A stretch of 27,796 nucleotides of DNA, from positions 1 through 27,796 of the forward strand of contig CAXBNM010000011.1 of the NCBI GenBank assembly GCA_963976885.1, in the 5' to 3' direction. Of the stretch, positions 6,400 to 14,408 are shown one piece after another. The stretch comes from JAUIAI01 sp963976885 (GTDB lineage: Bacteria > Pseudomonadota > Gammaproteobacteria > Burkholderiales > Burkholderiaceae_E). The notes under the pieces are model-generated. The model saw only the letters and a list, made by a program, of their open reading frames with translations, made no database searches and had not been told where the DNA came from. Made by a program: the position numbers and the translations under genes. Position 1 is the stretch's first letter. Every line of letters starts with the position of its first letter.

Positions 6400-9145
6400 A
6401 GGCCACCTCGATACGAGCGGCACAAAACTTGAATTCCGGAATCTTGCCGCTGGGGTCAAGCGCCGGATTGGTCAGCAGGTTCGCCGCCGCCTCGGCATAA
6501 GCAAACGGCACGAATACGCTGCCGGCACCGACCCCGTCATCGCGGCGCAGCGCCAGTTCGATTCGACCCCGGCGCGTTGCAATGGCAACCCGATCGGCCG
6601 GCGCGAGGCCAAGCGCCGCAATATCCTGGCCATTCATCGCCGCCGTCGGATGCGGTTCGATCGCATCGAGTACCGCCGCCCGGCGCGTCATCGCACCGGT
6701 ATGCCAGTGTTCGAGCTGGCGGCCGGTAATAAGGACAAACGGGTAGTCGGGGTCGGGGGTCTCGTCGGGCGCGACAATCTGCGTGGCCTTGATACTGGCC
6801 TTGCCGCTGGCGGTCGGAAAGCGATCCATGAACACCACGGGCTGGCCCGGATCTGCCGCGCTGTCGCACGGATACGTCACGCTGTCGGCCCGCGACAGGC
6901 GCTCCCAGGAGATGCCGGCAATTGAGGGCATCACCGAGCGCATTTCCTCAAACACTTCGTCAACACCCCGGTACTGCCAGTGCAGGCCGAGCTTCTCGGC
7001 CATCGCCATGATGATCCAGAGATCCTGCCGCGCCTGGCCCGGCGGCTTGATCGCCGCGCGGCCGCGCTGCACCATCCGATCAGTGTTGGTGAAGCTGCCG
7101 TCCTTTTCGGCAAACGCCGAGGCCGGCAGAATCACATCGGCCAGCATGGCAGTTTCGGTCGGGAAGATATCCTGCACGACCAGCATATCGAGCATCGACA
7201 AGGCCTTGCGTGCATGTTGCAGGTCGGGGTCGGACATGGCCGGGTTTTCACCCATCACGTACATGCCCTTGATGTCGCCGCGCTCGGTGGCGTGCATGAT
7301 CTCCACGACAGTCAGGCCCGGTTCAGCCGGCAATTCCTGCCCCCACCGATCGGCGAAACGCGCGCGTACCGCGTCGTCGGCCACCAGTTGATAGTCAGGC
7401 AGCATCATCGGAATGAGGCCCGCGTCAGAGGCCCCTTGCACGTTGTTCTGACCACGCAGCGGATGCAGCCCGCGGCCGGGTTGTCCGATCTGCCCGGTAG
7501 TCAGTGCCAGCGCGATCAGGCAGCGCACATTATCGGTGCCATGGATATGTTGCGAGACGCCCATGCCCCAGAAAATCAGTGAACCGCTGCTGGTTGCGTA
7601 ACGGCGTGCCACGGTACGGATGGTGGCCGCATCGATACCGCAGACCGGCGCCATCTTCTCGGGCGAGAACATCGCCACATTGGCGCGCAAGGCTTCAAAG
7701 TCGAGCGTGCGTTCGGTCACGAAGCGATGATCGGTGAGATCTTCATCGACGATGACATGCAGCATTGCATTGAGCAGCGCCACATCCGAGCCCGGCCGGA
7801 ACTGCAACACATGCTCGGCATGGCGGCTCAGATCGGTACGACGTGGATCGGCCACCACCAGGGTTGCGCCGTTCTTCACCGCGTTCTTGATGAAGGTGGC
7901 CGCCACCGGATGGTTGGCGGTCGGATTGGCGCCAATCACGAAGATCAGATCGGCCTTGAGGGCATCGCTGACCGGGTTGGATACCGCACCCGAGCCAATG
8001 CCTTCGAGCAGTGCCGCCACCGACGAGGCGTGACACAGGCGCGTGCAGTGATCGACATTATTGGTGCCAAAGCCGGTGCGCACCAGTTTCTGAAACAGAT
8101 AGGCCTCTTCATTGCTGCCCTTGGCCGAACCAAACCCGGCCAGGGCGCCGGGGCCGTGGGTGTCACGAATATCTGCAAGTGCTCCGCCGGCAAACGCCAG
8201 CGCTTCTTCCCAGCTTGCCTCTCTGAACTGGTCCTGCCAGTTGTCGGGCACCCGGTCGAAGTCGAGTTGCTTGGGCGCATCGGCGCGGCGAATCAGCGGT
8301 ACGGTCAGGCGTTGCGCATTGTTGGCATAGTCAAACCCGAAGCGCCCCTTCACGCACAGACGACCACCGTTGGCGGGGCCGTTACGCCCCTCGACGTATT
8401 GAATTTTGTTGTCGGTGACGTGATAAGTGAGCTGGCAGCCAACCCCGCAATAAGGACACAGCGAATCGATCTGGTCGGTACTGGCCCGGGCCGCAGCCTC
8501 ATCCTGCCCCGGCACCCGCGGCATCAGCGCACCGGTCGGACAGGCCTGCACACATTCGCCGCAAGCCACGCAACTGGATTCCCCCATCGGGTCATCGAGG
8601 TCGAAGACGATCTTGGCGTGATCGCCTCGCCAGGCATAACCGATCACATCATTGACCTGCTCTTCACGACAGGCACGCACGCAACGACCGCACTGAATAC
8701 AGGCATCCAGATTGACCGCCATCGCCGGATGGGAGTAGTCGGCAGCCGGTTGCGCACGGGTCTCGAAGCGCTGACCGATCGGGCCACCGCGGTGGCGTGC
8801 AAACCAGTCGGCCCAGTGGGTCAGTTCGGAATCTTCGCGATTACGGGCCGCCGGCGCATCGGCCAGCAACAACTCCAGCACCATGCGCTGTGCCTGCACG
8901 GCCCGATCACTGTCGGTACGGATGGTCATACCCGCGCTCGGATAACGGCAACACGATGGTGCCAACGTACGCTCGCCGTCGACTTCCACCACGCAGGCCC
9001 GGCAATTGCCGTCGGCGCGCAGTTCGGGCGAATAACAAAGATGGGGCACTTCAACGCCGATGCGTTGCGCGGCCTGCAAGATGGTTTCGTCGCCCTGGCT
9101 TTGCACCGTCAACCCATTGAGCGTGAATTGCACCGACTCGCTCAT
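6398..9145 (-). CDS. fdsA: NAD-dependent formate dehydrogenase, molybdopterin catalytic (alpha) subunit
   Basis: A 915-residue protein, domains in order: N-terminal [2Fe-2S] domain (C37, C48, C51, C65 or C66); a two-cluster ferredoxin module (C149/152/155/159 and C192/195/198/202); the MopB [4Fe-4S] site (C230, C233, C237, C264); the bis-MGD catalytic domain, with metal-ligand Cys 371 and catalytic His 372 in DHCTRLCHASS, equivalent to the Sec-His of E. coli FdhF; and a C-terminal dinucleotide-binding domain. It oxidises formate to CO2, passing electrons to the diaphorase subunit and NAD+; cytoplasmic, with no Tat signal. The ATG overlaps the upstream fused subunit stop as ATGA. Residues 95-148 contain no Cys, so the extra Cys3His [4Fe-4S] site I recall for FdsA-type enzymes is not evident. 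It may also be named fdhF or fdh1A. No fdhD or Mo-cofactor insertion gene is present in the window. Confidence 0.95.
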   Translation of the reverse strand: MSESVQFTLNGLTVQSQGDETILQAAQRIGVEVPHLCYSPELRADGNCRACVVEVDGERTLAPSCCRYPSAGMTIRTDSDRAVQAQRMVLELLLADAPAARNREDSELTHWADWFARHRGGPIGQRFETRAQPAADYSHPAMAVNLDACIQCGRCVRACREEQVNDVIGYAWRGDHAKIVFDLDDPMGESSCVACGECVQACPTGALMPRVPGQDEAAARASTDQIDSLCPYCGVGCQLTYHVTDNKIQYVEGRNGPANGGRLCVKGRFGFDYANNAQRLTVPLIRRADAPKQLDFDRVPDNWQDQFREASWEEALAFAGGALADIRDTHGPGALAGFGSAKGSNEEAYLFQKLVRTGFGTNNVDHCTRLCHASSVAALLEGIGSGAVSNPVSDALKADLIFVIGANPTANHPVAATFIKNAVKNGATLVVADPRRTDLSRHAEHVLQFRPGSDVALLNAMLHVIVDEDLTDHRFVTERTLDFEALRANVAMFSPEKMAPVCGIDAATIRTVARRYATSSGSLIFWGMGVSQHIHGTDNVRCLIALALTTGQIGQPGRGLHPLRGQNNVQGASDAGLIPMMLPDYQLVADDAVRARFADRWGQELPAEPGLTVVEIMHATERGDIKGMYVMGENPAMSDPDLQHARKALSMLDMLVVQDIFPTETAMLADVILPASAFAEKDGSFTNTDRMVQRGRAAIKPPGQARQDLWIIMAMAEKLGLHWQYRGVDEVFEEMRSVMPSIAGISWERLSRADSVTYPCDSAADPGQPVVFMDRFPTASGKASIKATQIVAPDETPDPDYPFVLITGRQLEHWHTGAMTRRAAVLDAIEPHPTAAMNGQDIAALGLAPADRVAIATRRGRIELALRRDDGVGAGSVFVPFAYAEAAANLLTNPALDPSGKIPEFKFCAARIEVA

Positions 9146-10839
9146 GACCGCACCTCATCGGGAAAGAATCGAATTACCGAAAGCACCGGATTGGGCGCCG
9201 CCTGACCGAGCCCGCAAATGGACGCATCAATCATGGTCTGCGACAACTCACGCAGCAAGGGGACGTCCCAGGACGGGGCTTCCAGTAATGAGGCGGCCTT
9301 GGCGGTGCCCACCCGGCATGGCGTGCACTGACCACAGCTTTCGTGACGAAAGAACTGCATGAGATTGACCGCAGCATCGCGCGCGCCGTCGTGCTGGGAC
9401 AGCACGATCACGGCGGCCGAACCAATGAAGCAACCGTGTTTTTGCAAGGTATCGAAGTCAAGCGGCTCGTCGGCCAGTGCCGCCGGCAAGATGCCGCCCG
9501 AAGCGCCGCCGGGCAAGTAGGCATACAACTCATGGCCGGGCTGCATGCCGCCACAATGTTCGTCGATCAGTTCGCGCAGGCTGATGCCGGCCGGCGCCAG
9601 CTTCACGCCGGGCTCGCAGACCCGGCCCGAAACCGAAAAGCTGCGCAAGCCCCGGCGATCGCGGCGACCGTGGTCGGCAAACACTTCCCTGCCGCCGGCC
9701 AGAATCGTCGGCACCCAGAGCAGGGTTTCAATGTTGTGGGCCAGCGTTGGCCGGCCAAACAGCCCCACTTCGGCAATATAAGGCGGGCGCAGGCGCGGCA
9801 TGCCGCGCCGCCCTTCAAGTGATTCAAGCAGTCCGCTCTCTTCGCCACAGATATAAGCGCCGGCCCCGCGCCGCAGATGAATGGCCGGCATTGTCCAGCC
9901 ATGCAACTCAAACGGCAGGCGACTTTGCAAGGCGATGATTTCGCGCGCCAGCAGGGCCCGCAAACCGGCGTACTCGTCACGCAGATAGATATAACAGGCC
10001 TCGCACCCCACTGCCCAGGCGGCGATCAGCATGCCCTCGAGAAAGCGATGCGGCTCGCGCTCAAGATAGACACGGTCCTTGAAGGTTCCTGGCTCGCCCT
10101 CATCGGCATTGACGACGAGCATCCGCGGCCCGTCAAAACCGGCCACAATGCGCCATTTACGCCCCGCCGGAAAACCCGCGCCGCCAAGGCCGCGCAAGCC
10201 GGCGTCTTCCAGTTGAACATAAAGCGCGCTTTTATCGGGCTGCTCGGCCAGCAAACGGGCCAGGGTCTGGTAGGCACCTTCCTGCAGGCTTTGCTCGATG
10301 CTTACCGAGGGCACCGGGCAGCTGCGGCGCTCATCGCGCACCGCCGCCACCACGGCCTCGGCAGTGGCGCCGGCTACCGGGAACTGATCAACGACGGCCA
10401 CGGGTGCCTGATCACAGCGCCCCACGCAGGGCACCGCCTGCACCCGCACTTCGGCCCCCAGCATCGCCGGCAGGCGAGCCAGCAAATCCTCGGCGCCAGC
10501 CAACTGGCAACTGAGCGAATCACACACCCGCACCGTCAGCGCAGGCGGGCCTTGCTCGCCTTCCTTGACCACATCGAAGTGGTGATAGAAGGTGGCGACC
10601 TCGAAAACTTCGGCCTGCGCCAATCGGAACTCTTCGGCCAGCGCCGCCAGCATCGCTGCCGACAACTGACGGTCATGGTCCTGAATCAGATGCAAGGCCT
10701 CGATCAGCAACTCCCGTTGCCGGGGCATGTCGCCAAGCAATTCACGCAGATGCTCACGAGCCTGCTGCGGTACTTTACGGCCCTTGCCATGCCCGGTTTT
10801 GCCCCGCAGCGTTTTGCGCCCTACTTGCTGAATCTCCAT
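9142..10839 (-). CDS. fdsB: Formate dehydrogenase diaphorase subunit, NuoE-NuoF-like fusion (gamma+beta)
   Basis: A 565-residue natural fusion. Residues about 25-165 are a NuoE/FdsG-like thioredoxin-fold [2Fe-2S] domain with ligands C106, C111, C138 and C142. Residues about 185-560 are NuoF/FdsB-like: the FMN/NADH-binding GLGGAGFPAGRKW at 218-230, a SLBB-type region, and the [4Fe-4S] ligands C502, C505 and C508 in ESCGQCTPCR plus C542. It transfers electrons from FdsA to NAD+. Separate FdsG and FdsB are found in Cupriavidus; the fused arrangement is known from Methylobacterium Fdh1B. The first ~22 residues are basic and of unknown role. The start has GGAG about 8 nt upstream. First gene of the minus-strand operon; it overlaps fdsA by 4 nt. 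Divergent from folB across a 283-nt intergenic region. Confidence 0.94.
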   Translation of the reverse strand: MEIQQVGRKTLRGKTGHGKGRKVPQQAREHLRELLGDMPRQRELLIEALHLIQDHDRQLSAAMLAALAEEFRLAQAEVFEVATFYHHFDVVKEGEQGPPALTVRVCDSLSCQLAGAEDLLARLPAMLGAEVRVQAVPCVGRCDQAPVAVVDQFPVAGATAEAVVAAVRDERRSCPVPSVSIEQSLQEGAYQTLARLLAEQPDKSALYVQLEDAGLRGLGGAGFPAGRKWRIVAGFDGPRMLVVNADEGEPGTFKDRVYLEREPHRFLEGMLIAAWAVGCEACYIYLRDEYAGLRALLAREIIALQSRLPFELHGWTMPAIHLRRGAGAYICGEESGLLESLEGRRGMPRLRPPYIAEVGLFGRPTLAHNIETLLWVPTILAGGREVFADHGRRDRRGLRSFSVSGRVCEPGVKLAPAGISLRELIDEHCGGMQPGHELYAYLPGGASGGILPAALADEPLDFDTLQKHGCFIGSAAVIVLSQHDGARDAAVNLMQFFRHESCGQCTPCRVGTAKAASLLEAPSWDVPLLRELSQTMIDASICGLGQAAPNPVLSVIRFFPDEVRS

Positions 10840-11122
10840 GCCGTCTCCGCTTTGCCCCTAAATGTAGCCCAATTGAATGATGCAAGGCCTGCGTACGACA
10901 CTGACTTCAGGGACTCTGCATTTCATTGGCACGGATCGATTCTGGTATCTTCCAGCCCTGCAGGGTGATGCCGATCCGGCCGACAGCATGCGCCGGTACG
11001 GCATGAACAAGCCGTAAGGGCTCGCTCGCGCCATAATTCTCCCCAGGCGCCGAGCGCCACGGCCTCTCTCGCTTTGCCCGCCGCGCGGCCGGGCCCAACC
11101 CGCCAACGATCCAGGATCAGGT
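10840..11122. promoter_or_regulatory. Divergent intergenic region between the formate dehydrogenase operon and folB
   Basis: The longest non-coding stretch in the window, which must carry promoters in both directions. Minus strand: TACATT at 10861-10866 could be a -10 box for fdsB, but no good -35 lies at the right distance. Plus strand: TGGTATCTT at 10943-10951 is an extended -10-like candidate for folB, and CATAAT at 11032-11037 a second. A 6-bp inverted repeat, TACGGC / GCCGTA (10997-11002 and 11011-11016, 8-nt loop), could be an operator or leader hairpin. None of these calls is strong. Confidence 0.3.
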
Positions 11123-11500
11123 ATGCACTCCATTTTCATCGAAGACCTTGAGGTCGAAACGATCGTCGGCGCCTACGAGCACGAGCGCCTGCAACCCCAG
11201 ACGCTCACCGTGAATATTGAAATCGGTCTGGTCTCCACGCAGGCCTTCAACAGCGACAAACTCAAGGACACGGTCGACTACGCCGCCGTCGCCACGCTGA
11301 TCAAGGAAGAGCTGGCCAGCACCTCATTCAAGCTGCTCGAACGCCTGGCCGAACATTTATGCGAGCGCATCGAGGCCCGCTTCGAGATCAGTCATATCCG
11401 GTTGCGCATCGCCAAAAGCGGTATCGTCCCCGGCGCCAAACGCGTCGGCGTCAGCCTGTCGCGCGATGTCGGCACGGCCGGCACCATTCGCGCCAGCTGA
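11123..11500 (+). CDS. folB: Dihydroneopterin aldolase
   Basis: A 125-residue FolB. The family signature is complete: IFIEDLEVETIVGAYEHER at the N-terminus, Y53 in DTVDYAAV, E73 in LLERLAEHLC (pterin-anchoring Glu) and catalytic K98 in LRIAKSG. It converts 7,8-dihydroneopterin to 6-hydroxymethyl-dihydropterin and glycolaldehyde in tetrahydrofolate synthesis; cytoplasmic, usually octameric. AGGAT at 11113-11117 is a plausible ribosome-binding site. No other folate gene is adjacent, but the next gene downstream, in the opposite orientation, is another pterin enzyme. FolX-type epimerase is a less likely alternative. Confidence 0.93.
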   Translation: MHSIFIEDLEVETIVGAYEHERLQPQTLTVNIEIGLVSTQAFNSDKLKDTVDYAAVATLIKEELASTSFKLLERLAEHLCERIEARFEISHIRLRIAKSGIVPGAKRVGVSLSRDVGTAGTIRAS

Positions 11501-11503
11501 GCG

Positions 11504-11523
11504 AAGCCGCCGCGTAGCGGCTT
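11504..11523 (+). terminator. Hairpin after folB (weak terminator candidate)
   Basis: A 7-bp perfect stem, AAGCCGC / GCGGCTT, with a 6-nt loop begins 4 nt after the folB stop. It is not followed by a T-run, so any termination would need Rho or be inefficient. It lies between the convergent folB and carbinolamine dehydratase genes. Confidence 0.4.
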
Positions 11524-11617
11524 AGGGCCCCTCGTCCCGCGGCCAAACAGCAGCGTTGCGCGGTTGCGAACCAGTAGCCCCCCCCAATGACACGCCCCTG
11601 AACGGCGGCGCAAAGAT

Positions 11618-11989
11618 TCAGTCGTCGTCCAGATAGCGAAAGCGCGCGTCATCTTTGGGCGGGCCGGTCAGCGCGGCCGACTCGGCCCCGGGTCGCCACC
11701 GGACCACCGCTTCAATCTTGGCGGCGAGTTCAAAATCGCGATCGGTAATCCCCCCGGCATCGTGCGTCTGCAACTTGACGGTAACCGCCGGAAACGAAAC
11801 ATCCAGATCGGGATGATGCCAGGCGGCTTCGGCCAGATGGCCGATGGTATTGACGACCATCAGACTGACCCGCCAGCTCCCGGTGCGATAGGTACGGCAC
11901 AAAAAGCCCGCTTCATGGCGCCAGTGCGCCAGCTCGCCGACCAGGCGCTCGGCAATGGCCGGGGCCGCGTGAGTTGTCAATGCAGCCAT
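11618..11989 (-). CDS. 4a-hydroxytetrahydrobiopterin dehydratase (pterin-4a-carbinolamine dehydratase, DCoH/PhhB family)
   Basis: A 123-residue protein with the family core: AAWHHPDLDVSFPAVTV, then LQTHDAGGITDRDFELAAKIE, containing the catalytic His-His-Pro and the later THxxGGxTxxD motif. Canonically it dehydrates the carbinolamine made by aromatic amino acid hydroxylases, recycling tetrahydrobiopterin; some bacterial members have been linked by genome context to molybdopterin metabolism. No phenylalanine hydroxylase gene occurs in this window, while a molybdenum enzyme lies nearby. The start is secure: a GGAGGA ribosome-binding site lies 8 nt upstream. The C-terminal PPKDDARFRYLDDD extension beyond the core resembles that of other proteobacterial members. 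It is convergent with folB and divergent from the MarC-family gene across 246 nt. Confidence 0.9.
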   Translation of the reverse strand: MAALTTHAAPAIAERLVGELAHWRHEAGFLCRTYRTGSWRVSLMVVNTIGHLAEAAWHHPDLDVSFPAVTVKLQTHDAGGITDRDFELAAKIEAVVRWRPGAESAALTGPPKDDARFRYLDDD

Positions 11990-11997
11990 GATTGGTT

Positions 11998-12003
11998 TCC
12001 TCC
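11998..12003 (-). promoter_or_regulatory. Strong ribosome-binding site of the carbinolamine dehydratase gene
   Basis: On the minus strand GGAGGA is placed 8 nt before the ATG at 11989 and fixes the start codon. The remainder of the 11990-12235 gap must hold divergent promoters, but I see no convincing -35/-10 pair in it. Confidence 0.65.
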
Positions 12004-12235
12004 GCTGAGGGTGCCGCCCCTGTGGCGAAATACCCGCTGACGACCGACTGTACCGGAAGCCGGCGCGGCGTGTCAGTCAGGGGCACCGGCAATTGCCCTG
12101 CCCGGTTGATCCCGATACCCTTGCGACGATGAGTCACGACCAGAGCACACCGATACGGCCAGATTGCATGGGCAGCCATTGGCTAGGTTGGCCGAGAGCG
12201 GACACCGCATTCGGCCAGAACCGGAAATCAACGCC

Positions 12236-12868
12236 ATGACTGAAACCGCCGGACTGGCTTTAGCAACGTTTTTCGCAACGATCGGCCCCTTGGATGTCGC
12301 CGCCATGTTTGCGGCCCTGACCGCGAACCAATCCGATCAGCAAAAGCGGCTTGTCGCGATCCGCGGGACGCTGATCGGCGCCGGCATCCTGCTTGCATTT
12401 GCGCTGATTGGCGAGTTTCTGCTGGCCCGGCTTGGCATCTCGCTGGCCGCGCTGCGCGCCGCCGGTGGCATTCTCCTGCTGCTGATCGGCATCGATATGG
12501 TCTTCGCCCGACCCTCGGGCGGCACATCGACCACCGACGATGAGGAGCTGGAGGCCATCTCGAAACCGGATATTTCGGTTTTCCCGCTGGGCACGCCGCT
12601 GATTGCCGGCCCCGGCGCGATGGGCGCAGCCATCTTGCTGATGGCCAACCAGGAAGGCGATGTGGCCGGCCAGGCAATTGTCCTTGCCTCACTGATCGTG
12701 ATTCTGCTGCTGACGTTCGTCTCGTTGATGGTGGCCAGCAAGATCCAGAATATGCTCGGCGTGACCGGCATGCATGTGATTACACGCGTGATGGGCGTCT
12801 TGTTGACCGCGCTGGCCGTGCAGTTCATTTTTGACGGCATCAGGCAAAGTGGCCTCGTGGCGCTATAG
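12236..12868 (+). CDS. MarC/SnatA-family integral membrane protein
   Basis: A 210-residue protein with about six membrane segments. The first helix carries the GPLDVAAMFAALT motif, helix 3 AALRAAGGILLLLIGIDMVF, and FPLGTPLIAGPGAMGAAILL matches the P-L-x-x-GPG motif of MarC proteins. A charged loop (about 96-112, with acidic DDEEL) separates the two halves. Some family members (SnatA) transport small neutral amino acids; the historical link to multiple antibiotic resistance was not upheld for E. coli MarC. The substrate here is unknown. The frame is open back to 12164, but the family similarity begins at the ATG at 12236, which has a weak GGAA upstream. A CWC protein gene follows after 36 nt on the same strand, probably co-transcribed. 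Confidence 0.9.
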   Translation: MTETAGLALATFFATIGPLDVAAMFAALTANQSDQQKRLVAIRGTLIGAGILLAFALIGEFLLARLGISLAALRAAGGILLLLIGIDMVFARPSGGTSTTDDEELEAISKPDISVFPLGTPLIAGPGAMGAAILLMANQEGDVAGQAIVLASLIVILLLTFVSLMVASKIQNMLGVTGMHVITRVMGVLLTALAVQFIFDGIRQSGLVAL

Positions 12869-12904
12869 GCGCACGCCGCATCGATCAACCTCACTGAGAG
12901 TGCA

Positions 12905-13198
12905 ATGTCCCATCAGCCCGATTCGCCGGCAAACCGGCGCGAGCCAGTGACCGTCACGGCGACTGCCACCCGGCTCGACCAGATTGAACCGGTCGACGCG
13001 ACTTGCTGCCCGTTGTGTGGCCAGTCCAACCAGTGTGCAATGACCGCCGGCCCCGATAGTCAGATCAGTAACGAGCCGTGCTGGTGCGTGCAGGAGAGCT
13101 TCCCGGCGGCGCTGCTGGCCAGTGTTCCGGCTGCGGCTCAGCGCAAGGCCTGTATCTGCCAGCGCTGTCTGCGAAAACACGCCAACGCCACCGCCTGA
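12905..13198 (+). CDS. Small cysteine-rich CWC-family protein
   Basis: A 97-residue protein with nine cysteines arranged as the Cysteine-rich CWC family: CCPLCGQ (C34, C35, C38), C44, CWC (C59, C61) and CICQRC (C83, C85, C88). The pattern implies zinc or another metal bound by clustered thiolates, but no family function is established. The N-terminal 30 residues are Ser/Thr/Arg-rich and poorly conserved-looking. GAGAG just upstream of the ATG serves as ribosome-binding site. It probably forms a two-gene unit with the MarC-family gene. It converges on the unrecognised minus-strand gene; the 72-nt gap contains a 6-bp hairpin (13211-13226) with no T-tract. Confidence 0.85.
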   Translation: MSHQPDSPANRREPVTVTATATRLDQIEPVDATCCPLCGQSNQCAMTAGPDSQISNEPCWCVQESFPAALLASVPAAAQRKACICQRCLRKHANATA

Positions 13199-13270
13199 TC
13201 AGCGGCCGTTCGGCAAAACCTTGCCGGTGCGCGGTCCGGCGCGGTAATGGCGCCACTGACGATACTGGCG

Positions 13271-14323
13271 TTATTGGCGCGCCCGCAGCGTCCAGCGCAT
13301 GCCATCCGGCGCCGCCTGCCAGGCCAGTGTTTTGAGTTGCTGCTGAGCGGCCATCGTGCCGGCCCACAACTCGGCCCAGCAAGTCAGTACCAGTTCGCGC
13401 TCGGTGCCCTGCAAGCCGCGCACCACCCGCAGGCCGTGGTGCATCAGGTCTACCTGCCCGGCCGCCACATTGGTCTGAACCGTATCGCCCATGCCGCCGA
13501 ACATCCGACGCAGATATTCGCCCGCGTCCTGCAAGTCGCCATCGCGACAACCAAGCATCGCGGCGGTTTCGGCAAAGTACTGCAAGCCGATCAGCCGCGC
13601 GGCCAGCGCGCCCAGCGACGCAGCCTCGTGCGCACCGATCACCTCGGCCAATTCGCACAAGCCGTTGCGGATGTAGTCGAGCGCGTAATTGCGATTGGCC
13701 TTGGCCAGCCGCACCTGATCCCATTGCTGCGGTGGTGGCTGCGGCTGCGCGGCCGCATCGAACGGAGGCGGCAATTCACCCTTCGCAAACTGCAGGCGCT
13801 CGTCGGCGGCCAGATCGTGATCAAACTCCCGGAAGTAACCACACAGGCCAATCTCACCGGTCATGTCCTCGGACACACAGACAAAGCCCAGCCGCGGATT
13901 ACCCAGCGACACCCCGTTATGCGCATACCAGCCGTTGAGAAAACCGCGGCTGACCTCAACCGGCACGCCGCAAATGGTGGCACCGTGATACATCCAGCGC
14001 GGATAGCGAAACCGCACCCAGGCCTTGCGATCGGTCTCGGCCATGTACTCGACGCCAACCCCGCCTATGCTGTTCGACAACACATGGTATTGAGCGCAGG
14101 CAACCGCATGCGGCAAGCCGGCCAGGCCGAGCTTGTCGAAGCTGGACAGAAATTTTTCGAGATGCTGGCGTCGGAACAAACGAAACATCCAGTCGCCGGT
14201 CACCTCCGGCCCCTTGCGGGTGGCCACCATCAACTGCAAGCCAAGCAAATAAGCATGATGCAGATGGGCTTGCGCCTCGATGGCTTGCAGATCGTCGGGC
14301 GGGTTGCTCGCAGAATGGTTCAT
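13271..14323 (-). CDS. Conserved-looking protein of unknown function (350 residues)
   Basis: I do not recognise this family. It looks like a genuine soluble protein: balanced composition, no signal peptide or membrane helix, and a GGAGAG ribosome-binding site about 7 nt before the ATG. The best-structured segment is residues 103-183, rich in Trp/Tyr/Gly and containing C118, H136, C149, C161 and the GNPRLGFVCVSEDM and CGYFREFDHD patterns. Before it lie a Met- and Phe-rich stretch (45-70) and C76-x3-H80. A proline/glutamine-rich linker (185-200) separates a mainly helical C-terminal half. A very distant relation to L-2-amino-thiazoline-4-carboxylate hydrolase-like proteins crossed my mind but is not supported by a motif I can name. 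The long open frame on the opposite strand is judged a shadow. Its promoter must lie within 14324-14407. Confidence 0.72.
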   Translation of the reverse strand: MNHSASNPPDDLQAIEAQAHLHHAYLLGLQLMVATRKGPEVTGDWMFRLFRRQHLEKFLSSFDKLGLAGLPHAVACAQYHVLSNSIGGVGVEYMAETDRKAWVRFRYPRWMYHGATICGVPVEVSRGFLNGWYAHNGVSLGNPRLGFVCVSEDMTGEIGLCGYFREFDHDLAADERLQFAKGELPPPFDAAAQPQPPPQQWDQVRLAKANRNYALDYIRNGLCELAEVIGAHEAASLGALAARLIGLQYFAETAAMLGCRDGDLQDAGEYLRRMFGGMGDTVQTNVAAGQVDLMHHGLRVVRGLQGTERELVLTCWAELWAGTMAAQQQLKTLAWQAAPDGMRWTLRARQ

Positions 14324-14408
14324 GGTGCTCTCTCCAACCCCGCCGATTCAGCAGCCATTGCGTTGGCTGCGCCAGTCAAGGCATTCATTGTCGTGGGCGC
14401 AGCATAAC

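Noticed and set aside
7727..9205. 492-codon open frame on the plus strand opposite fdsA
   Set aside because: It is antisense to a secure catalytic subunit; the protein is Arg/His-rich with no motif, as expected for a GC-rich shadow frame.
10927..10941. TGGCAC resembling a sigma-54 -24 element upstream of folB
   Set aside because: The -12 position reads GATT rather than TTGC at the required spacing.
9877..10968. 363-codon plus-strand frame opposite fdsB
   Set aside because: It lies opposite an intact fused diaphorase with all cluster ligands in place.
13247..14407. 386-codon plus-strand frame opposite the unknown protein
   Set aside because: The minus-strand protein has natural composition and a ribosome-binding site; the plus frame is His/Arg-rich, low in recognisable structure, and runs into the dnaJ terminator region.
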